This document shows positions 1 to 8,504 of a stretch of 64,000 bases of DNA, in pieces. The position numbers were made by a program, and so were the translations under genes. Location of the stretch: positions 2,860,501 to 2,924,500 of the forward strand of contig NZ_CP029289.2 in NCBI RefSeq assembly GCF_003201835.2, given 5' to 3'. The DNA is from Acidianus brierleyi (lineage in GTDB: Archaea > Thermoproteota > Thermoprotei_A > Sulfolobales > Sulfolobaceae). The first letter of the stretch is position 1; every line of letters begins with the position of its first letter. The notes beneath the pieces were generated by a model. The model was not told the origin of the DNA, did not search any database, and was given only the letters and a program-made list of their open reading frames with translations.

Positions 1-1029
1 TTAAAATATCGGCACAAAATCGTCCTCATTTATATCTTTTATTTCCTCTCCAGTTATTCCTAATTCTGGCATAGCTGGCATTGAAATTCCATATCTTTTT
101 AACGATGCTCCAACTCTTAGTACGGCTTGTCTCCAAGCTTCTTCTTTTTCTTTCTCATTAGGTATATAAAATCCTGCATTTCTTGCAATATCTTCCATTT
201 TTTCATGCACTTCCGTGAACCATGGGGGCAATTTCCAAAAATCTTTAGGAGGTTTATAAGTTATTAATGAGAGAAATACAAATCCTGCTCGTATTTGTTT
301 GGTAACTAACTTTCTTTTTTCCTCATTCATGTTTTTCGCACTGTCAATCATAATCAGATGAGTAAACGCGTAATGTCTTGTCTCATCAACCGCTGTATTT
401 TTAAATACTTTGGAAAATTCTTCATTCTTTGCTCCTTTGCTCATAGTGGTAAATACAGTAGTAGCTGCGGCTTCTCCCATCATAAAGGAAGTAAATAATA
501 CATCAAACGTATACTTTTTGTATGCTTCTAGATATGCATTCCAATATCTTGAACCATTCCACCACACCCACTGAGCATTTAACATTGCTTTTCTCTCTAA
601 ATCGTCTTGTGGCTTCAGATCTAACGGAAAACCAGGAAGAGTGTTTTGTATTGATAATCCGCATACCATATTATGTCTATTTTCATCATACGTTATTGTT
701 GTAAGAATTCCTCTCACTGCAGTATCTAAGTGAAATTCAAAAGATTTTATTACTGCATAAGCAAAAACAGGCGTTGCATTATCAAAACAAGAAAGTAAGC
801 TAAACCAATAAGCTATAGCCATTCTTTCCTTTCTATCTAAACCAGATGCCCATTCTTTTACTTTATCCCACGATATCTGATCTTCGTCCCATTGCTCTCT
901 TTTAGCTCTTCTATAGATCTGCCACGCTTTATCGTTATCAAAATTCCATTTTGGAGGATAAACGTTTACTTCTGGAAATTGAGGAGATTCGTTAAAATTT
1001 AAGTTAGAATACTTATCCATTGTCATCAT
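1..1029 (-). CDS. R2-like diiron oxidase (ribonucleotide reductase small-subunit fold)
   Basis: A 342-residue helical protein with two ExxH metal-binding pairs in DENRH (about residues 115-119) and DETRH (215-219), plus acidic residues at D83 and E186 that could complete a dinuclear iron or Mn/Fe site. These are the marks of the ferritin-like R2/R2lox superfamily. No R1 subunit lies nearby, so a ligand-binding oxidase of the R2lox type is more likely than a ribonucleotide reductase subunit. The first ligand appears to be Asp, whereas characterised R2lox proteins have Glu, so the subfamily is not certain. A TATA-like TTTATAAAG lies about 25 bp upstream of the start, fitting a leaderless message; the first ATG or the one three codons later could be used. 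Confidence 0.7.
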   Translation of the reverse strand: MMTMDKYSNLNFNESPQFPEVNVYPPKWNFDNDKAWQIYRRAKREQWDEDQISWDKVKEWASGLDRKERMAIAYWFSLLSCFDNATPVFAYAVIKSFEFHLDTAVRGILTTITYDENRHNMVCGLSIQNTLPGFPLDLKPQDDLERKAMLNAQWVWWNGSRYWNAYLEAYKKYTFDVLFTSFMMGEAAATTVFTTMSKGAKNEEFSKVFKNTAVDETRHYAFTHLIMIDSAKNMNEEKRKLVTKQIRAGFVFLSLITYKPPKDFWKLPPWFTEVHEKMEDIARNAGFYIPNEKEKEEAWRQAVLRVGASLKRYGISMPAMPELGITGEEIKDINEDDFVPIF

Positions 1030-1117
1030 TATATTATTTATTTTTAAACTTTATAAATCTTTATCAAGATACTTATCTTTCGTTTGATTTATTTAAATGT
1101 ATATTAAAGTGTTTAAA

Positions 1118-1969
1118 TTAAAGATTTTTTTCTATTTCTACAGGATTACTCAATTTTCCGATTTTTTCAACTTCGACTTCCATTAATCCGTTTATAGCAT
1201 CAATCTTATATTCTGATGCCTCAGAAGCTTCCCTATAACCTACAGTACCGGTACTTACTATTGAAAATTTAGGAATTGTAACTATTTTAGAAAGCTCAGA
1301 AATTATCTCTTCGATAGAAAACACAAATTCGTCAGTAGTACCTTCTTGAATAACATTACCTGCATAGTAACTTCTCATTTTTAACCCTTCTATTTTCACG
1401 TCTTCCGGAGTAACTATAATAGATCCCAATGGAGCGAAGGTATCCCTGTTCTTATTTCTAAAGTGATTTCCTCTTATTAACATCTTCTTGATTTCACCGT
1501 CATTTGGATCTCTTCTCTTAGCATAATACCAATCCTTCTTAAATTCGCCTGGAGCTGTAACGTCGTTAAACACTACATAACCTAAAATATAGTCTTTAAC
1601 TTGATTTTTATCTATATTCTTGGTATTTTCTTTTATTACGACACCTATTTCTACTTCTGGCCTAATACCGCTTTTAGGAGCATATATCGTATCTTTATTT
1701 CCTATTACTATTGATGGTAACTTTAAGAAGAACTTTGGTGAACCTAACATTTCTCTAGCTTCCTCTTTACTTTCTGCCCCAGTCATAATGTAAGAATTTG
1801 TAAGCGTACATATAATAGCTGAGGGAAGAAATGGTACTTGCTTTATCTCATTTATCTGATAGCTTTCCCCTTTTGGTTCAGAGAAATAATTCTCCATCTC
1901 TGTTACATAGTCACCTATGACCTCGCCTATTTTTCTCTTTCCATTTACTTCAAAATGAATAATTTTCAA
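1118..1969 (-). CDS. fumarylacetoacetate hydrolase (FAH) family protein
   Basis: A 283-residue protein with the FAH C-terminal fold: the metal-binding stretch RPEVEIGVVIKE (about 103-114, acidic ligands E105/E107) and the following GYVVFNDVTAPGEF (130-143, D136). Family members hydrolyse, isomerise or decarboxylate the ring-fission products of aromatic catabolism. It is the last gene of a four-gene operon that starts with an extradiol dioxygenase, so it probably acts on the product of meta-cleavage. The start is TTG at 1969, inside the end of the preceding gene (20-bp overlap); a GGTGA ribosome site 6-7 bases upstream (1976-1980) supports this unusual start. Exact substrate cannot be read from sequence. 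Confidence 0.85.
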   Translation of the reverse strand: MKIIHFEVNGKRKIGEVIGDYVTEMENYFSEPKGESYQINEIKQVPFLPSAIICTLTNSYIMTGAESKEEAREMLGSPKFFLKLPSIVIGNKDTIYAPKSGIRPEVEIGVVIKENTKNIDKNQVKDYILGYVVFNDVTAPGEFKKDWYYAKRRDPNDGEIKKMLIRGNHFRNKNRDTFAPLGSIIVTPEDVKIEGLKMRSYYAGNVIQEGTTDEFVFSIEEIISELSKIVTIPKFSIVSTGTVGYREASEASEYKIDAINGLMEVEVEKIGKLSNPVEIEKNL

Positions 1970-2741
1970 TCTTTTTCACCAATTTAGTTCCAATAGTTTT
2001 GAAATAATAATCATATGAGTATCCAGCTACTACCTTTTTTGGAATGAAGAATTCTAATTCATCATTTATACCTTCCCTAATATTTACTTCAGCATCGCCT
2101 TCCCAAATATCATCTATCCTTGAATCTACTTTCTCTATAGTAACCAATTCATTTATCTCTCCCTCTTTTTCTCCAGTTTTCGGGAAATATCTAATTGTGA
2201 GTGTCTTTCCGAAATTACTTAATGGAATACTACTCACTTTTTTCTTTAATGTTACTCTTAACTCAATTAATTTACTATCTCTAAGTAAATATCCACCTAA
2301 TGTTAAATTTTCTTTTCTAGTGTTATATTCTGGAAGAAGTTTATTAAGCTTAGTTAAATAAATGGTGGCTAGTTTCTTAGGATATCCATTTATCCAACCC
2401 CTGACTAAAGCCCAATCCTTATCTACCCACATAAATGGAAAATATAGAAAATTCTGACCTTCGAAATTTACTTTAAGCGCAATTGCGGCTTCTTTATACT
2501 GAGTAAAGCTAGGATCTTCATACATCAAATTCCACTTGTCATTGCTAACTGTCACAAAATCCGCTAGGTATATCCATCCTTCTCCATCAGTATTAAGAAA
2601 ACTTGGCAATATACCTTTCAATTTCTCATTATCAAAATATACATGTGCTCCTAAGTATTCTACGCCATAGTAATAGGGAGGTGGTGGAACTATTTGCGAA
2701 TTCCCAGATTTGGAAAAAGGATGTGAATACAAGAAAATCAC
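1950..2741 (-). CDS. acetoacetate decarboxylase (ADC) family protein
   Basis: A 263-residue protein with the ADC signature RGWINGYPKKLA (about 114-125). The adjacent lysines K122-K123 correspond to the Schiff-base lysine and its pKa-lowering neighbour in clostridial ADC. The family also contains Schiff-base aldolases and dehydratases, so decarboxylation of a beta-keto acid is only one possibility. It lies between HpaB and the FAH enzyme in an aromatic operon, where a lysine-dependent decarboxylase, hydratase or aldolase acting on a ring-fission product would make sense. The start is GTG, sharing bases with the TGA stop of HpaB (GTGA), so translation is probably coupled. Confidence 0.75.
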   Translation of the reverse strand: MIFLYSHPFSKSGNSQIVPPPPYYYGVEYLGAHVYFDNEKLKGILPSFLNTDGEGWIYLADFVTVSNDKWNLMYEDPSFTQYKEAAIALKVNFEGQNFLYFPFMWVDKDWALVRGWINGYPKKLATIYLTKLNKLLPEYNTRKENLTLGGYLLRDSKLIELRVTLKKKVSSIPLSNFGKTLTIRYFPKTGEKEGEINELVTIEKVDSRIDDIWEGDAEVNIREGINDELEFFIPKKVVAGYSYDYYFKTIGTKLVKKIENYSF

Positions 2742-4207
2742 TTTCTCGGATCTGGCATTTGATCTAAAATATCTTTTACTAACTTTATATATTGTTCTTT
2801 CTTTTCCTTGAATACCTCAGAATACATTTGAGCCCATCTTAATGTAGGATCTCCTCTACTAAACCTATCATACTGTTCATATCTTATTCCACTTTCTGAA
2901 CCTATTACATCCCACAGTAAATTAAATAGTTTAACTCTATCTAAGGCAGACAATCCTTTAGATGCCATATATTTATCTAACATTTTCCTTTCCTCTGGAT
3001 TTTCAAAGTCTTTTATACCAGCAGGAATAGGAATTGATGATCCTCCAGGTATAAGTCGCAATAATTCATGAATTCTAGGTAGTGCATGCATGTTAAAGTT
3101 ACTAGCAGCTATAGATATGAAAGGATTAGGTCTATATATATTAGGCAAACTTTCGCCAGCTTCTTCTGCTCCTATAAGCGCGCCTTCGTTCATAGATAGA
3201 TACAATAAAATTTCGCCAAGCTTTTCCTGAACATTTATGAAGTTATTAATTCCTACAGCTTCTGCCATAGCCATGGCTAATCCTGCATAAAACTTCATCC
3301 TACAATAATGTTGAATTACAAAATGCCAATTAAACCATGTTCTTAATTGGACTTTATGCCACATAAAGTCTTCTATTTCTTCAGGTTTCTTGTAAAATAT
3401 TATCCTATCCCAAGGTATTAGAACATCATCAAATATAAGTATAGAGTCAGATTCTTCAAATTTTGAACTTATGGGATATTCAAACTCACTATATTCCTTG
3501 GGATAAAATCCTCTTCTAGCTATAAACTTAACACCTTTAGTATTAGTAGGTATTGAGAAATAGATGGCATACCTAGGATCAGTATCTCTCCTAATATTTG
3601 GCATATACCAAAGCATTTCCGCATACGGACCTGCCGTACATATCATGGCGGCTCCCTTAACTATAACGCCTTCAGGAGTTTCCTTAACTACACCTACCTG
3701 AATATACGGATCTTCCCATTGAGACGGTGGCCTTGATCTATCATACATGGGCGCTACTATTGCATGGGTATAGAAATGATCTTTTGAAGTAGATTCCTTA
3801 TATATGTTTATTACATTCTCCATAATTTTGTTTCCAAAAGCTTTTCCAAAATAGTCTTCAGAATGCGCATAAAATACTGTTGTCCATAAATTAAGATAGT
3901 CTGGACTCCTTCCAAAATATCCATGATAATAGTCATAAATCTTTACTAGTCCTTCTCTTAATTTTCTAAGATCTTCCTTACTTTTTGGTCTAAAAAAGCT
4001 AATACTAGTCTCTTGACCAACATCTGTGTTATAAACTCTTAATGTGTCTTCTTTCCAATGAAGATCATAATAATTAGCTACAGTTCTTATTGGTACTTTA
4101 AACGCTGGATGATCAACTAAGTCTTCAACTTTCTCTCCATTATAATACACTTCTCCATGATTTCCTTCTTTTAGACTTTTAATATAGTCTGATCCTTTTC
4201 TTATCAT
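2738..4207 (-). CDS. hpaB: 4-hydroxyphenylacetate 3-hydroxylase family (HpaB-like) flavin monooxygenase
   Basis: A 489-residue protein of the two-component FADH2-dependent monooxygenase family, normal in length for HpaB. The N-terminal region GSDYIKSLKEGNHGEVYYNG, the central substrate/flavin region and the long helical C-terminal domain (about 290-480) are typical. HpaB-type enzymes hydroxylate a phenol ortho to its hydroxyl, giving a catechol, and need a separate flavin reductase; none is visible in this window. The ATG directly abuts the TAA of the dioxygenase gene (TAAATG), so the two are co-transcribed and their products work in series: phenol to catechol, then ring opening. The native phenol could be 4-hydroxyphenylacetate or another phenolic acid. 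Confidence 0.88.
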   Translation of the reverse strand: MIRKGSDYIKSLKEGNHGEVYYNGEKVEDLVDHPAFKVPIRTVANYYDLHWKEDTLRVYNTDVGQETSISFFRPKSKEDLRKLREGLVKIYDYYHGYFGRSPDYLNLWTTVFYAHSEDYFGKAFGNKIMENVINIYKESTSKDHFYTHAIVAPMYDRSRPPSQWEDPYIQVGVVKETPEGVIVKGAAMICTAGPYAEMLWYMPNIRRDTDPRYAIYFSIPTNTKGVKFIARRGFYPKEYSEFEYPISSKFEESDSILIFDDVLIPWDRIIFYKKPEEIEDFMWHKVQLRTWFNWHFVIQHYCRMKFYAGLAMAMAEAVGINNFINVQEKLGEILLYLSMNEGALIGAEEAGESLPNIYRPNPFISIAASNFNMHALPRIHELLRLIPGGSSIPIPAGIKDFENPEERKMLDKYMASKGLSALDRVKLFNLLWDVIGSESGIRYEQYDRFSRGDPTLRWAQMYSEVFKEKKEQYIKLVKDILDQMPDPRK

Positions 4208-5137
4208 TTAACTCCACCCCCTTAATTTACCCGTGGCTACATCCTCCACGGGAACCCATTCCTTTAACCAAGATTCTGGTATAGGTCTTCCCCAGAAGTC
4301 GCTTCTAAACCTAAGCTGATCATAAGTCCAGGTCTTAACATTCCATTTATCTTGATCAAGAACTATATAATCTGCAGTGAAAAATTCGATTCTGTTTTTA
4401 TCTAAGTCTCTGAGATATATATAGAGTCCCTGAGTTACACCGTGTCTACCTGGGCCTCTCTCAATTGAATCCCAAAGTTCGGCTGAAGCTAATATGTCAG
4501 CAGCACGTATTATATCTCTGACATCGTGAACGTAATAAGTTTCATGATGGAAACCTGGAACTTTAGAACTAGATCTGGCTATCGCAATATCGTGTGACTG
4601 GCCTATTCTAGTCATCCATATAACTGAAAGTTTACCATCCTTATCCAAGAACTGTTCTGTTTCATAAAATCCTAAGCGTTTATAGAATTCTATTTCATTT
4701 TCTAGATTTTTAACCATTAAATTTACATGAGCTAATCTAACTGGAGACACTCCCTTATGCATGTAGAACTTCATCCTAATATCGTCTACATATTCCATAT
4801 TAGTATAGTATAATGTAGGAATACCCTCAGGATCATTAAATATTACTGCGTCCTCAACTCCCTCTTCTTTAAATTTTAATGCGTGTATTCCCAAGGATTC
4901 TAATTCTTCCTTTGCCTTATCTAGATCTTTTACTCTATAAGCTATATAAGCTAGCCCAGGAGAACCAGCTTTTTTCAGTATTAGACTATGATGTTGTAGC
5001 TCTTCATTACCTCTCAAATAAAGATAGTCTCCTTTTTTATCACTTTCTTTAAATCCTAGGAGGTCTTCATAAAAATAAGAAGCCTTCTCTATATCAGTAA
5101 CTCTTACACATACATGTGAAAGTCTTAATACATCCAT
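4208..5137 (-). CDS. extradiol (catechol 2,3-) ring-cleavage dioxygenase, VOC fold
   Basis: A 309-residue type I extradiol dioxygenase built from two VOC modules (about 4-112 and 134-255). The C-terminal module carries the Fe(II) triad: H137 in LAHVNLMV, H198 in FHHETYYVH and E251 in NRIEFFTADY; the spacings match homoprotocatechuate and catechol 2,3-dioxygenases. Y257 corresponds to a conserved active-site tyrosine. It opens a catechol ring next to the hydroxyls, using O2. It is the first gene of the operon dioxygenase-HpaB-ADC-FAH. A TATA-like CTATATAG about 20-25 bp upstream of the ATG suggests the operon promoter and a nearly leaderless mRNA. Confidence 0.9.
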   Translation of the reverse strand: MDVLRLSHVCVRVTDIEKASYFYEDLLGFKESDKKGDYLYLRGNEELQHHSLILKKAGSPGLAYIAYRVKDLDKAKEELESLGIHALKFKEEGVEDAVIFNDPEGIPTLYYTNMEYVDDIRMKFYMHKGVSPVRLAHVNLMVKNLENEIEFYKRLGFYETEQFLDKDGKLSVIWMTRIGQSHDIAIARSSSKVPGFHHETYYVHDVRDIIRAADILASAELWDSIERGPGRHGVTQGLYIYLRDLDKNRIEFFTADYIVLDQDKWNVKTWTYDQLRFRSDFWGRPIPESWLKEWVPVEDVATGKLRGWS

Positions 5138-5764
5138 ATATAAATGTTTGCAACTATATAGAAAAACAATAAATTAAACAAGTTATAGATACTTCATTAC
5201 CCTAATGATCTACGATATCCTTAAATTATCTGATGAAATTATTTAAAAATAACAAAATGCTATCTAACCTTCTATTCCTACGGTAACTTAACTACTATTA
5301 GTATTTTCATTGAGAAGAAATATCTTATATTTTCTTAGACATTAAAGTGCAAGGACGTTCAATGTGATAACCATCTACAATGGGCTATATTAGATATCGT
5401 CTCTTGACCTTTAGAGTCTAGGGAAGCATAGCAAAATGATTGCAATATCATATAATGTAGCACCGTTTTGTTAAAAATATATCTAAAATTATCTTTAGGT
5501 TAAGGACTGAATAACGTTTTACTTATCTCCTCCTATGCTAACTATTTTTGCCTAATACATGATTAGTTGTAATTTTATAGCTAACTTCACTATTAAATTA
5601 TAAAATATATAGATTTAAATGATAATTTCTAATAAACGCAGTTAATAACGAGAATTAGGTAAATATACAAGCTAATATGATAACATTTAAAGATTTAATA
5701 ATGAATGACTTAAACTACAAAACTATATATTAAACAATATACTTAATACCGTTTTATCATGATC
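5138..5764. other. gene-free stretch between aromatic operon and TnpB relic
   Basis: About 620 bp with no convincing open frame. It holds the outward promoter of the dioxygenase operon next to its left edge. Around 5265-5400 one plus-strand frame stays open apart from single stops and reads like weak coding sequence, possibly an old relic, but I cannot assign it. TTTTATC sits at 5752-5758, six bases before the TnpB element end; the same arrangement precedes the intact element near 35.25 kb. Confidence 0.5.
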
Positions 5765-5771
5765 AGGGGTT

Positions 5772-5815
5772 CAAAGGGGGCGGAAGACTCCATGGAGATG
5801 GATAGCCCCCCTTTG
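5772..5815 (+). repeat. left-end hairpin of TnpB element (copy 1)
   Basis: CAAAGGGGGC pairs with GCCCCCCTTTG around a shortened inner part. Compared with the intact copy, the inner CTCCATCC/GGGTGGAG hairpin has lost most of its loop and one arm. It lies just upstream of the TATA box (CTTATATACT, 5821-5830) of the dead tnpB gene. Confidence 0.75.
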
Positions 5816-5850
5816 TAAGGCTTATATACTTCTTTTTCAAATATTCTATT

Positions 5851-7043
5851 ATGCCCGACGTAGGGTTACGCTTCAGAGCTTACGCTGACGAACAAACATT
5901 GAGGGCGTTAAAAGCCCAGTTGAGGTTATCATGTGAAGCATATAATACCCTACGTTGAGCAGATGCGTATTTTCATGAAAGAGACGGAAAAGGACTCACT
6001 AAGACGGAGTTGAGGCAACTATCCCTTGACTTGAGAAAACAGGATGAACAGTATCAACAAATATATTCCCAAACATTGCAACAGATCGCAGACAGATTCT
6101 ACGACGCTAGACAGAGGTTCTTCGATGGGTTAGCACGTTACCCAAAAGAAAGCACACAAGTGGTACTCCCTAGTGTATCCCCAGTCAGGTTGGAAAATCA
6201 TGAAAGTGAAGGAGATCAGGACGAAAAGCAAGAAGAACAAGAAGAAGGTAATGACGTTAAAACTGTCAAACCTAGGGATCTTCAACGTTATTGTTCATAG
6301 GGATTTCCCGCTGGAAAAAGTAAAGAGGGTAGTAATCAAGTTAACACCATCAGGGAGAGTGTACATTACTTTCGTCGTGGATCAAGAGTACCCTCAACTC
6401 CCAAAGACAAACAAAGTAGTTGCTGTGGACGTTGGTGTAGAGAAACTTCTCACTACCTCTGACGGGGAATATGTCCCCAACCAGAGGCCTTATGAGAAGG
6501 CGCTCAATAAGACAAGGAGACTTCATAAAGCTCTTTCAAGGAAGAAGTTCTTGTCACACAACTGGTTTAAGGCAAAGATTAAGCTTGCAAGGGCTTATGA
6601 GCACTTGAAGAACCTTAGGATGGACATGTATATGAAACTGGGGAAGTATTTTGCTGAGCATTATGACGTCTTGGTCATGGAGGACATTCGCGTTAAGCAA
6701 ATTGTTGGTAAGTCTCTTCGAAGGCTGAGGATGAGGCTTCATGATGTTGCTTTTCATGAGCTTAGAAGTGTCATGGAGTATCAACTTGGGAAATATGGTA
6801 AGGAGATTCGTTTTGTTAATCCTGCTTTTACTTCAATGACTTGTGCTAGGTGCGGGCATGTTAAGAAGGACTTAACTTTGGCTGATCGTGTATTTGTCCT
6901 AATTGTGGTTGGACTGTAGATCGTGACTATAATGCTTCTCTCAACATCCTGAAGAGATCGGGGTCGGAACGACCCTCACTGTGGAGCTGAGACCTCTACC
7001 TTTGGCAAGCCTCGGCTATGAAGCAGGAAGCCACGTCTGTTAG
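5851..7043 (+). pseudogene. tnpB: TnpB RNA-guided nuclease, inactivated
   Basis: The sequence is colinear with the intact 401-residue TnpB at 35351-36556. It is broken by an in-frame TGA at 5956-5958 (replacing Trp36), a net 5-base deletion near 6150, a 4-base deletion near 6898 that removes the second half of the zinc-finger region from frame, and another 4-base deletion near 6977. The longest surviving frame (6173-6919) still shows the RuvC-type AVDVGVEKLL, VLVMEDI and the first CARCGH pair. The TATA box and leaderless ATG are preserved. There are several independent lesions, so this is decay and not one sequencing error. Confidence 0.93.
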
Positions 7044-7062
7044 GGCGTGGCAGTTCATCTTT

Positions 7063-7094
7063 TCTCTATCGATAATTCTCTCTATCGATAATTT
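7063..7094. repeat. 16-bp tandem duplication at 3' end of a gene
   Basis: TCTCTATCGATAATTC is followed directly by the same unit with one change in the last base. The left unit contains the TAG stop of the neighbouring minus-strand gene, so the repeat adds about five codons to its C-terminus (IDRENYR repeats part of the preceding residues). It lies six bases from the end of the TnpB relic. Confidence 0.7.
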
Positions 7095-7410
7095 GAATTA
7101 ATTCGTCCTTAGTTATACTTCCATTATAGTACATTTCTATAGCATTTATAATATCGTCCGGTAAATACTTACTTGATCTACGTCTAGTTGCGAAATAGAC
7201 TGGAATAATAAGTCCCCAGCCTAACACTAGTATTCCTCCTATTATTTCGCCATAGATATCGGTGATATTCATAACACCTTCAAATACTAGTTTACCCTCG
7301 ATGATGGAGAAGTATAGTCCAAGAATAATAATCGCTATGAATACAGAAATTAGTATAGAGAGAAGTATTAAGATAACCCGAATTAAAGGATCTTTAATTG
7401 CATAACTCAT
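7066..7410 (-). CDS. small membrane protein with C-terminal SHOCT-like tail
   Basis: A 114-residue protein with two membrane segments (about 9-32 and 55-74), a short basic stretch RRRSSK, and a C-terminal helical pair ending in YYNGSITKDELIQII, which resembles the short SHOCT oligomerisation motif. It lies downstream of the ABC-type genes at 7498-9370 on the same strand, with an 87-bp gap, and may belong to that system. Its 3' end has been altered by a 16-bp tandem duplication next to the TnpB relic. No function can be assigned. Confidence 0.6.
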   Translation of the reverse strand: MSYAIKDPLIRVILILLSILISVFIAIIILGLYFSIIEGKLVFEGVMNITDIYGEIIGGILVLGWGLIIPVYFATRRRSSKYLPDDIINAIEMYYNGSITKDELIQIIDRENYR

Positions 7411-7497
7411 GTTTAATCAATAGTCTATCCTAAGTAATAAGATAAAGAATCCGTTCATTCTATGAACTCGATATATCTAAAAATTATTGTTATTATA

Positions 7498-7887
7498 CTA
7501 TGATTTACTTAATCTTATTTTTATAAATCTTAATATTTCCAGAATAATTCCAATAAATATAATAATTATTGAGAAATTAATATAGGTTTTGTTATAAAAT
7601 ATTTTTAAACCAGTAAAAGTTACGGTAGCATTTCCCTTTCCTACTAAAGTAAAATTATTAAGAGAAATACTCTGACCTTTTGTTAAGTTTTGCAAATCTA
7701 CAAATAAATCAGAAATATTGGAATAGACAGAGAAGTTTCCTTTGTTTACATAAATTTTACCTAAAGTAAACCATGGCGGAGAAGTAAAATTTGATTTTAC
7801 AGTAATAGTAGTAGTGAAGGGGAAAGTTATTTCACCTAATACTAGAATCAAAATTCCTATTGATAGTAAAATTAGACCGAGTCTCAT
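7498..7887 (-). CDS. small bitopic membrane protein, ABC-operon partner
   Basis: 129 residues: an N-terminal membrane segment (about 4-26), an extracytoplasmic domain of about 75 residues rich in Asn-X-Thr/Ser sequons, and a second membrane segment (about 100-118) followed by a basic tail. It overlaps the permease gene by 4 bp (ATGA type), so it is translationally coupled to the ABC permease and ATPase. Not recognised as a known family; probably an accessory or membrane subunit of the ABC system. Confidence 0.65.
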   Translation of the reverse strand: MRLGLILLSIGILILVLGEITFPFTTTITVKSNFTSPPWFTLGKIYVNKGNFSVYSNISDLFVDLQNLTKGQSISLNNFTLVGKGNATVTFTGLKIFYNKTYINFSIIIIFIGIILEILRFIKIRLSKS

Positions 7888-8504
7888 ACTGAAGCACCTT
7901 TGAATGAATAATAACTTATGGCTAGAAGAATGATATCAGATAATAATAAAACAGGATAATTAAATATGCCCATAAATTCTAGACCCAAAAATAGTAAGAT
8001 GATAACTACTGAAAGGAAGAAGGCTCTAAATGGTCTCTTTGTTAGAATTGTAATAATATAGGAAATATTGCATAAAAATAAGTATGATGATAAAAATTCC
8101 AGAATCCAAACTAAATTTGTATTAAAAGATGCCAGATAAAATATTATAAGAGAGGAGAATATAAAGAAAATTCCAGGCAAAATTACGTCCACAACATATG
8201 AGTAAAAGAAAACCTTTTTCCTACCTTTCATTTGTAGGAAAGTAATTATTGTACCGTCATAAAAATCTTGTCCAATACCAAAAGGTATATTTCTTAATAC
8301 CAATACTACTAAGATTATTGATACTAAAGTTATTGTTAAGTTGAATACAAATTGTTGCCTAGGAAGAATAACGTTCCTCGTTGCTGGAAAAAATATGTTA
8401 TAAGATAGTACTATTCCTATACTTAGAGCGAATTCCAAATCTAAATAAGTTAAAAGACCATATACTCCATATCTGTGTTTTATTAATAAGCCAACTAACC
8501 CCAA
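7884..8504 (-). CDS. ABC-2-like permease subunit
   Basis: 206 residues, almost entirely hydrophobic, with about six predicted membrane segments (around 14-36, 52-71, 98-125, 130-150, 155-180, 183-200). No extracytoplasmic binding-protein-dependent permease motif is visible. It overlaps the ATPase gene by 10 bp upstream and the small membrane protein by 4 bp downstream. The context indicates the membrane half of an ATP-driven exporter or lipid/peptide transporter of the ABC-2 type; the substrate is unknown. Confidence 0.7.
   Translation of the reverse strand: MGLVGLLIKHRYGVYGLLTYLDLEFALSIGIVLSYNIFFPATRNVILPRQQFVFNLTITLVSIILVVLVLRNIPFGIGQDFYDGTIITFLQMKGRKKVFFYSYVVDVILPGIFFIFSSLIIFYLASFNTNLVWILEFLSSYLFLCNISYIITILTKRPFRAFFLSVVIILLFLGLEFMGIFNYPVLLLSDIILLAISYYSFKGASV

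Larger units (their letters stand above)
5765..7057 (+). mobile_element. decayed TnpB-only element (IS200/IS605 group, IS1341-like)
   Basis: The ends are set by comparison with the intact copy at 35256-36570: both start AGGGGTTCAAAGGGGGC and finish at AGTTCA. No tnpA (Y1 transposase) is present in either, as in many archaeal stand-alone tnpB elements. The base composition is clearly more GC-rich than the surrounding genes. Both ends carry hairpins: the left one at 5772-5815, and a right one formed by GCCACG and CGTGGC around 7030-7051. This copy cannot make protein, but it keeps both ends. Confidence 0.85.

Noticed and set aside
1..1029. Ribonucleotide reductase small subunit proper
   Set aside because: No R1 gene in the neighbourhood, and spacing of the metal ligands is closer to R2-like oxidases.
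5260..5420. Possible protein relic in the gene-free stretch (frame with KCKDVQCDNHLQWAILD)
   Set aside because: The frame has stops before and after, no recognisable domain, and no second copy in the window; too weak to call a pseudogene.
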